A DNA stretch of 47,759 nt from Ichthyophonus hoferi. Its lineage: Eukaryota > Opisthokonta > Ichthyosporea > Ichthyophonida > Ichthyophonidae. The notes below the pieces were generated by a model that saw only the letters and a program-made list of their open reading frames with translations, made no database searches and had not been told where the DNA came from. Within the stretch, counting starts at the first letter, position 1. Each line of letters begins with the position of its first letter. The translations under genes and the position numbers were made by a program. The stretch lies in contig NAOQ01000091.1 in NCBI GenBank assembly GCA_002751075.1, forward strand, positions 54,425 to 102,183, in the 5' to 3' direction. Positions 39,447-47,759 of this stretch are shown piece by piece.

Positions 39447-40313
39447 TCATACACGGCGACGACCCCATGCAGTCTTACTTCTCCTTAACTCGGCAATCAC
39501 GGCCACTGGATCAGTACCCTGGGGGATATAGGTGTGTAAATAGGAACACATTTATAATATTTTCATATGTGAAGACTCTCTCATTAGGCTTAATAGAATT
39601 TGCACGAAGACAATATAGGAATAGAAAATATACGCATATGTAGAGTATGTGACAAATTCTTGCAAAGTTGCAAAACCTCCCAACACAGAGATGAGCAGAT
39701 AAATAGAAAACCCCTTACCACATTTGCCCATTTCTGCACCTCCGACTCAGTGACTCTTACAAATGGGTTGGTAGCAAGTTCATCACTCACTGTAGATGGT
39801 ATTGTGGGCTTTCCTGCAGCTTTACATGCCTTTGCCCAATTCAACTTTTTTTTTATGGCCTCATTATTAGGTTCAACTAAGGATGCAAACTCTAGATTGG
39901 TGGTCTGTTTGCATCCGTTGAGGTAGAGGTGGGGAGAAAAAACAATAGATATTAGCACTTTATGGTGCACATTATAGATAAAAGAGGGGTTTAAGATCCG
40001 ATTACTACAGAGGATAATTATTAAGGGGTATTAGCTTCTGCCATACACGGAGGAAAGTATAGGAAGTGTAGTAGCAGCTTGTTATATATATTTAAAGTGA
40101 GAAGGAGGATGTGGAGGAGGAGAATCTACCGTATACTCGTGACCCACATAAACTTGTGTGTCGGATGGCAGACGACATATCTTCTCCACCAGTGCTAAAG
40201 AAAATAATATTGTATATTAATATCATCATAGATGAGGTAATGGTATCAAATATAGGATATCCTAAAACACAAAACAATAGTATGCAGATGTAACTGTCTT
40301 ATATAATTACTGG

Positions 40314-40348
<35 letters not shown>

Positions 40349-41824
40349 GTTAATTTTCATCATACTCGGCGGTTACATTATTCGCTTTTTTTGTTTACAA
40401 ATTATTATTTAACCCTAAATATTTTAAGACTTTCTCTCACTAGTATAAATAATCAACTCTATCATATCCCTAAAGGCAGGTATATCACTTTTATCTCTTT
40501 TGTTTTTTGTGTATAATCAAATCCTCTCCATCTCACTAACAGTTTACTTCATATGTATTTCTCAACTATATCTCTCATCATACACCATGATATTGCTATA
40601 TACACACAGGAACATCCTTCATATCATATTATCAATATATATAATAATCACCTGTATACATCTGTTGGGGCGTGCCGGCATTAAAATTTCCACAGCCAGC
40701 CACAAACATAGTATCCCCAGTGAATACAGCTGATGGACCATCCTTATTTTGTGTCGCCACATAACATACATGACCCGGGGTATGGCAAGGGGTGTAGAGC
40801 ACTATTGGAAAAATGTATTTGGTCAGACTGGCAGTTGAAATTACGCTCAAGCATAAAAAACAGGAAAAATAGAGCTGGTTTTTTTGGGGTATGTAAGTAT
40901 TATTCTCTTGAATACAAGAATTTTAACCTATGCAAGCATAGGAGGATAGGTACGTACATTGTACACGCTTGTACAGGTCTATGAATGGAGGTATTAGAAA
41001 GTATAAAAAATATACAACCAAGACAACTCTCCGCTTATAAATAACCTATATATATATATATATATGTAATTATCACATTATCACATATATAAGTATACAG
41101 AAACTAAAAATAAATTGGTGGCATTCGGTTATACTTGTAATGCCTTAAAATAAAAAAATAAAATACAGTTAGGCGTGTTAGGCTTTAAAGCGAGAAACAC
41201 AAGGAAATACGTAGGAATATTGGGAAAGAATAGTAAGAGAAAGCTTGAATAGATAAAAGAGAGAGAGATCTAGAAAAAAGAAGACAAATCAAATACAACT
41301 TACAAAAAGACAAATTGTGTTTAAGAACGCGTTTTCAAACGAGAAAGAGTATATACAGAACAGTAACAGCCACATGCACAAAGGAGGGGAAGGTAATGCG
41401 GGTTAATAGAGACGAAAGAGAGGAAAATGTACTAAATAAAGATGAGGTTAAAAAAAGGTGCAGGTTTGCAGCTATACTTATAGCTGCATAATCATAAGTA
41501 CATACCATTCACATTGATATTCCCGATTTTCAAGCTGTCACCATCACCTACTTCATGCATCACGGCAGCAGCACTATCCCCTTTACCGCCGTAGATAACA
41601 GCATTGGGCAGTTTCTTTGCGATCTCCACATTTCCCCCATCATGGTCCCAATGACTATGAGTCGTCAAAATGCATGTTATGTCAACTCCTTCTTTCTTGG
41701 CCGCAGCCAACATTTTTTCTGGCTCCACAGGGTCAATAGCAGCAGCCACTTTAGCAAGTCTATCAATAATGAGATAACCATAATTATCCGCCAGCATAGG
41801 CACAATCCGGACAACATACGACAT
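39447..41824 (-). CDS. HAGH: hydroxyacylglutathione hydrolase (glyoxalase II)
   Basis: Hydrolyses S-lactoylglutathione to lactate and glutathione, the second step of methylglyoxal detoxification. Exons in reading order: 41506-41824, 40652-40801, 40130-40194, 39719-39904, 39447-39518; phases agree; 263 residues, as for the cytosolic form. Metallo-beta-lactamase metal ligands are all present: THSHWDH (H56, H58, D60, H61), H117 in TPCHTPGH, D136 in [13 protein letters not shown]175 in VGHEYT. The C-terminal domain has [15 protein letters not shown] and [13 protein letters not shown]. Two positions that contact glutathione in the human enzyme (K143, Y145 in CGKFY) are Asn here (CGNFN), while the tyrosine of GHEY and the C-terminal Arg and Lys are kept. 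No mitochondrial presequence is seen before this Met. A minus-strand AATAAA lies at 39310-39315. Confidence 0.95.
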
Positions 41825-43326
41825 AGCTACAAGTCCAGTCAGAGACAGAAAAAGTTGAACATTAAGTTTACTTATCTTATGGCTTTTAAAAGCTTGTTTA
41901 TCCTTCTAACAAATGACTACAGCAAGTAATACTGCAGTACTAAAGGTTTTGCGATTATATGGGTTTAATAATAATGGCACAATTGGTAATCGTAATATAC
42001 ATATGATCTAATTCGTTTAAACTAATCCCATTGTAGATCTTGATCACATTTATGTACTTCAAATTTCTAATTAGAATTTCATATTATCAATTGGCTTTTA
42101 GTAATCTACAGCAATGCTCAGAACCATTTATTATTGGTTCTAATGATGGCTCTGCAAGTCGGTATGAGATAGATTAGTTCTCGAGTCAAAATTCAATTCG
42201 TTGGATAGCGATTGGTGTCTCTTCTGCTGGGTTCACTCCAATTCTGGGCTTTTTGGAGTCTACATTATTGACAGAAATGGATGTCTTTTTAGTATTAGAA
42301 ATACCAGTAGTTTCTGGGATAAATGCATATTTTATTTTATTTTCAGAGTCTAGTTATTATTATGAAAAGATATGCTAGTATATATGGGGCGTGTCTGCTT
42401 CCTTCGTGGTCATAATCTAATCATAAGAGTCGTACAGAAGGCTAACCTGGTGGTAGATGTTTTTTAATTGTATTCGTGCTTAAAACCTTACATAATGCCA
42501 GCACAACTAGCTTTCCTTTAGACTTGTAAATAGAAAATTGTTAAAAAAATCATCTAAAATATTAAGACTTATATATACTATATGCGATTGTTTATTCCTG
42601 ATTGACTCAGGTTCTACTTCATCATTTGCGTAATGATGCACATGATGCGATATTTCTTCGGATAAAACTATCTCTAATAAACTTAATAATATAACACCTT
42701 TACTTGTTAACTCAATATTTTTTCTAAACTTTAATTATTTTTTTAAAAATGCTTATACATAAATAAGGTATTTTTTTTATTTGCTATATCAGAGTATTGT
42801 GTAAATTATTATTCCAGTTGCTATTAACCGAAATCGTAGGAACCTTTGAAATTATAAGATTGCATGATGTAATTGGTAATGTAATAAGAATTTTTAAATA
42901 TTCCATGGTAATTGGAAGGATGAATCTAACCCCTTGATCGATCAATCCTATAGGTCAGTCCTATGTGAACCAAATGCCATTTTTATTATTAAAGTTAAAA
43001 TATTCAATCTTTTAATTGGCCAATATGGAATTAGTGCATTCCAATGTCGGAGAGCGAACCACAATAGGTAATTAAATGCCATGTGAAGGTATTTCTTACT
43101 ATATTAGGGTATGGCATTTAGATGGTCGTCCTTAGTATGGTCGTCCTTAGTGTTATCAACTTGCCATATAATAGGTATGATAAACACGAGTATTTTTGTT
43201 ATCTAATCGTTCATTACCCTTCAAGGATAGAGTTCAAAAATGTTCTTTGTTTTTTAGAAAAACAGAATCTTCCGCTGTATGTCTAAAAACGTGACACGCA
43301 CAAAAATAGACCTGTAGCAATTTATC
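41825..43326. other. divergent intergenic region between HAGH and NAGPA
   Basis: About 1.5 kb between the two start codons, which point away from each other. No exon is seen. A small tandem duplication TGGTCGTCCTTAGT occurs at 43122-43151. AAACGTGACACGC (about 43288) holds a CRE-half-like site before NAGPA. Confidence 0.45.
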
Positions 43327-45065
43327 ATGTTCCATCGAGAGTATTTAAATATGCGCCTGCTTTTACTACTTTACATGATATCTACCTTAGAGTCCCTATG
43401 TTGTGGGAAATATATATATCATGACCTCCCACCACATGTTAGTACACATGGGCATGGGGATTCCTTCCGTATTAACATTCGCCAGACCAAGGAGATAGAA
43501 AGACTTAAAAGGTTTGCACCTAATGAATTCAAAAACAATCACGAAACCTTCAAATCAAAGTATGATTGGTCTTGGGGCAATGTTAAGACATTTAAGCACA
43601 TTGCTGGTAAGATTTGTTTTTTGTTTTTTGTTTTTTGTTTTTGTTGCTGTGGTTAAAAGAGCCAAATATTTCAATTACGGCTGCAAGGTTGTTTACTTGA
43701 ATATGCATAACTATGGATATGAATAGATGCAAATTGAGTTAGTTGTGTAAAGCCTAATATTAGTTATGTTGCAGCCATATATATGTGTGTTTCAGGACAA
43801 GGTCATATACATCCATATCCTTCTACACCAGAATAAACGTCCAGGTATATATTTCTTTTTCTAGGTATACTAGCTTACATAATTATATAAACATAACAAT
43901 AGCATACACACGTACACACAAATATACACCTACCCGATCAGTCAGGTACACACACAAACACAATTTTACGAACACTAAGGAAAAACCGATTATATAATTA
44001 CAATTAACAAGTTTTATGACTGTGCAACTATTTTCCTTGCCTTACCAATATTTTTAACAGAGTTTACTCAAGCCAATGGGACAACACGATATGTTCAGGC
44101 TTATATCACAATAGCACCTGATCCACTTAACCAATTTTCTATTTACGAACCTGGAGGCGAGGGTGGCTGTAAGAAAACAAGTAGGATTCTTAGAAAAACA
44201 TCTGATACTGCTAAGAATCTAACTGGTATGCTGTGATAATTAGTTTTAATATATAATCGGCTACAATTAGTTAACATATAACATATAGTTTTTCAATTAG
44301 TTATAATGTATGATATGCTGTAGTCAATAGTTAAATATAATATATATGCCATTATAATTAGTTAAAATTGAGTACATCTGCTGTTATAAGTAGTTAAATA
44401 TGATATATATGCTGTTATAATTAGTTAACTATAATACGTATGCTATTATATTTAATTAAAATAATTCAAATCGTCATATCATATGTTATATCCAGTAGTT
44501 TGATTGCCATGTATGTGCTGTATGACTATCTTTCTATCTAACCATTGAATATATATCACTAACTTTTAAGTTATATATTTCTCTCTCGATATCCCTATCT
44601 ATTTAAGTACCCACTTACCTATTCATCTAACCAATTACATAAATATATATACGCTCGTTAATATATCCGATCTTATCTTATCATATCATATCGTATCATG
44701 CTATATCAGGGCGTCTAAGTTATTTTTTTAATGAAATATCATATTCTTTTCCCGTTTACCAGATTTACATAATACTTTGATTGTTATTAATACTAGCAAT
44801 AGAATAATTGTTCTAACACGGTAACATATCTACATACAGCCCACGGTAAGCATTGTATTGTAGCGGGTAATGCAGGATTCTTTAATATGACAACAGGAGC
44901 ATGTCTGGGAAACACAGTTAGTGATGGGCGAGTGGTTCAGGTGAGGTTACTAATTATATCATAAATCAATTAACTTGTTTAAATCCATGCACAAATAAAC
45001 TTTAACACATGTACGTCCAGATGGATATTCAGGCAATATATATATGCATATTATTAATAATATTT

Positions 45066-45100
<35 letters not shown>

Positions 45101-47482
45101 AAGTACTTTATAACTATATGAATCTACACTTACATGCTAATGGATATATTAACACATATATACACATTCATATGTATATGCTCACATGCACACATAAATA
45201 AACTAAACAGAATTTTCCTTAATATGCATCTCCCATATACATAATAACCGTTGTTTATATTCTAACTTTATTTTTTCATAGATTCAGCCTAACTTTAAAT
45301 TATCTATTTATTTATTACAGGTTACGGAAAGACAAAATGCCAATTTTGGTATATTAAAAGATGGGACTTTTGTTACTGGCTATGTGTCACAGGAAATGGC
45401 CAATTCAACCAATAAGCCGTTCAAACAATTGATTGCTGGAGTAATCTGGATTATACGAAACGGTATGATCACTATCTGATTTTTAAATTAATGTTTATTC
45501 ATGATATATTATCGGTCTAGCAAGCTATTTATATAGATATAATTGATATAGATATCATAATAATCTATGCACGTGCTGTATGGGTATTAATAGAATGATG
45601 TAGAACTAATAAAGATCGGATTAGTTGATATATATAAATGAATATACTCATGTATGATATGAATGCACATAAATATATCAAAGATAATGGGTTTTAGTAA
45701 TATGTATATAAATATATGGTAATTAGCAATCTATACAACTACATGGATGGTTGATGATCAAATGCTCACAATTATTTTATGTCTTTCCCCATTTGATCTT
45801 TTATCACATAGGATATATATATGCATTGTAATATAGCTGTTATATAAAGTTATATAAAGATAGATGGAAATGTGCATATATGTATATATAATGCATGCAT
45901 ATACATATTTGAGCATATACATATTTAAATGGAGATGTATATATGTATACACAATAAGGGATATTTATACACAAGTACCTCTGTTTTATCATATAATATT
46001 GAAAGAGTGACTCCATATCCCTATATCTATCGATCATTTATACTAAATTATACAATTATATTTTGTTGTCTGTCATTGTTTTATATAACTATGTTACACT
46101 ATGCTATATCATATTATTCTTTTATTTTATATTATTTTATGCTACATATCATTTCATTTTATTCTATTTTATTTTATACTATAGTATTAGTTTTGGTTTT
46201 GTTTTATTATATGCTACATTTTATTCTATTACATAACGTGACTTTATATTATATAATATAGTATTATAAACTATTGTATTTTAATCTATTGTATCATATA
46301 CCTATACATAATTATATATACTCACCTACACCCTCTACCTCCCCTTTTTGCTCTTCCTTAGGTAAGGTATATGTTAATCAGAGCAAGGCCATTGAAGATT
46401 TGGAAACCGAAACAACCCCGGATTTTATCACAACCTTGTCGGCACGCAGTGCGATTGGTCACGATAAATACGGCAGATTAATAGTGGTGCAGGTGGAAGG
46501 AAAGGTATTAGAGTAGATCCATATATATATATATATGTCGTTTAAGATACCTTGTACTGATAACTGATGCCTCGTATCTTTATTAATATATAATATGCAA
46601 TATATATATATATATTATAATATATACTATATAGTTTTTAATATATATCTATACCTTACAATACGATTGGTAAAATGGGTTTTGTAGTATGACGTACCAA
46701 TAAAAAAGTATAAGTAATTCTATAAACATAGTAAGATAGTGAGGGTTTGCCTTACATGGTTATTGAAGGAAAACTCTTGGATGGCTTGGATATATACATC
46801 TTCGTTAATTGAATCATATGAGATTTTAGTTTTTATGTTTTATTTTACTTCTAATAATATTAATATAGCACATATTGCCATTTTGTGTGCCTATATCTAC
46901 TAACAAACCTAAAATCAAATATATTTTAATACAATGATATTATTGGATCTACAGACATTTTCAAGAGGTGTTAACCTATTTGATCTGGCACAAATAATGA
47001 TAAATTTCGGGGCGGTAAGTAATGCAATTTCCATAACAATATGGGCTTATGGTTAGAGATATACAGGGAGTCATGCAGTACTATACCGGGACATACGTAC
47101 ATACTATTGTGTTATGATACTATAATACTATTATACATACATACATACTTTCAAATATTCCCACATATGTATGCATATATCTACATATACATACATACAT
47201 ACATACATACATATATTCTATTAGAAACATACACGCATATATACCTACAAACACGCATGCATACACCGAGAGAGAGTGACTGAGATAAAGGGAATATTAC
47301 AGTTATATAGATATATATATTTATTTAAGTATACACATTATACACATATCCTATGAACACCATCCTAATACCTTTATGTCACCTAGATAAATGCAATTAA
47401 TTTGGATGGCGGGGGCTCTATGACGTCAGTGAGAGATGACGTAGTTCAGAGCATGCCTAGCGATAAATGCTGGAGAGAAAAC
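43327..47482 (+). CDS. NAGPA: N-acetylglucosamine-1-phosphodiester alpha-N-acetylglucosaminidase (partial)
   Basis: The uncovering enzyme of the Golgi, which removes GlcNAc from GlcNAc-1-P-mannose so that lysosomal enzymes display mannose 6-phosphate. Exons seen: 43327-43606, 44061-44225, 44840-44940, 45321-45462, 46362-46504, 46955-47014, 47387-47482, phases agreeing; the 3' end is beyond the window. There is a signal peptide (MRLLLLLYMISTLESLCCG) if translation starts at the second in-frame ATG, 43351; the upstream ATG at 43327 would add eight residues. Domain hallmarks of the phosphodiester glycosidase fold: CIVAGNAGFFNMTTGACLGN, YVSQEM, SARSAIGHDKYGRL, and the catalytic-region signature NLDGGGSMTS followed by MPSDKCW. 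N-glycosylation sites NGT, NMT and NST fit a lumenal protein. Exons for EGF-like and membrane segments are not in view. Confidence 0.92.
45058..45103. repeat. (CA)n(TA)n dinucleotide repeat
   Basis: An ACACACAC run followed directly by a TATATA run in a NAGPA intron. A similar compound run sits at 40315-40350 in a HAGH intron. Confidence 0.9.
47143..47215. repeat. (CATA)n repeat in NAGPA intron
   Basis: Tetranucleotide repeats at about 47138-47150 and 47187-47213. The window ends in a pure (TA)n run from about 47734. Confidence 0.85.
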
Positions 47483-47728
47483 GTATGTGTGGCTATAGTT
47501 ATATATAGATCAGGAGCATGTTGTATTCATGTTTGTACATAAGTATATATATATATATTCATTGTTTTATTTTAAATTTTAAAATTTAGTAGGTTGAGTG
47601 GTTGATCTTGCAGTTGGCAAGTAAATAGGCAATGGAAAATTTAACAACTGGGATTAAAATTGGGAAGGAAAAGCAGGGAAATGATAGAAATATAATGAGG
47701 TATAGATAAAGATACAGAAGCAAATATC

Positions 47729-47759
<31 letters not shown>
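47483..47759 (+). other. NAGPA intron, running off the window
   Basis: Begins with donor GTATGTG after the exon ending at 47482. No further exon is seen before the window end. Confidence 0.7.

Noticed and set aside
39600-39926. plus-strand frame of 108 codons
   Set aside because: Antisense shadow of HAGH exon 4.
41555-41929. plus-strand frame of 124 codons
   Set aside because: Antisense shadow of HAGH exon 1.
45929-46261. plus-strand frame of 110 codons in a NAGPA intron
   Set aside because: Built of TTATAT-type low-complexity sequence.

Overview
This window is AT-rich nuclear DNA from a eukaryote. Coding exons are clearly richer in G+C than the introns, splicing is GT-AG with many introns of a few hundred bases, and seven protein-coding genes are recognisable. 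The gene set (MOB1, PRMT1, DEGS-type ceramide desaturase, ferritin with an IRE-like hairpin, glyoxalase II and the mannose-6-phosphate uncovering enzyme NAGPA) points to an animal or a close unicellular relative (Holozoa). The exact lineage cannot be fixed from the sequence. The PRMT1 C-terminus (GPQHRYTHWKQ..., ISYKHEG...) does not look like typical bilaterian PRMT1.

Layout. 1-5.6 kb is intergenic and repeat-laden: a tandem direct duplication, LTR-like fossils, two dispersed repeat families and a 40-bp palindrome. 5603-7609 (+) is a sphingolipid delta-4 desaturase in three exons, followed by a partial duplicate of its own last codons. 7.7-14.3 kb is intergenic and holds a decayed Ty1/copia-like retrotransposon (about 10.48-12.66 kb), further LTR-like copies and one short acidic ORF. 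14300-19874 (+) is PRMT1 in 13 exons, including an 11-nt microexon. About 20.56-25.91 kb (-) is an RRM protein whose N-terminal part I do not recognise; one of its introns starts with a 73-bp tandem array that repeats the splice-donor sequence. 27286-30434 (-) is MOB1, whose first exon was not found. 33700-35340 (-) is a cytosolic H-type ferritin in four exons, preceded by a TATA box and a convincing iron-responsive-element-like hairpin. 36.77-38.14 kb is a short copia-like element with two LTRs. 39447-41824 (-) is glyoxalase II (HAGH) in five exons. 43327-47482 (+) is the start of NAGPA, seven exons seen, cut by the window end.

The genes do not form a pathway or operon; they are ordinary housekeeping neighbours (sphingolipid synthesis, arginine methylation, Hippo/NDR signalling, iron storage, methylglyoxal detoxification, lysosomal enzyme targeting). 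PRMT1 and the RRM gene converge; HAGH and NAGPA diverge from a shared 1.5-kb region. Introns are pyrimidine-rich on the transcribed sense strand over long stretches, so base skew alone tracks gene orientation.

The best candidates for something new are the IRE-like hairpin just downstream of a predicted ferritin transcription start, the donor-site tandem array, the glyoxalase II changes at two glutathione-contact positions, the unrecognised RRM protein, and the local duplication at the end of the desaturase gene.
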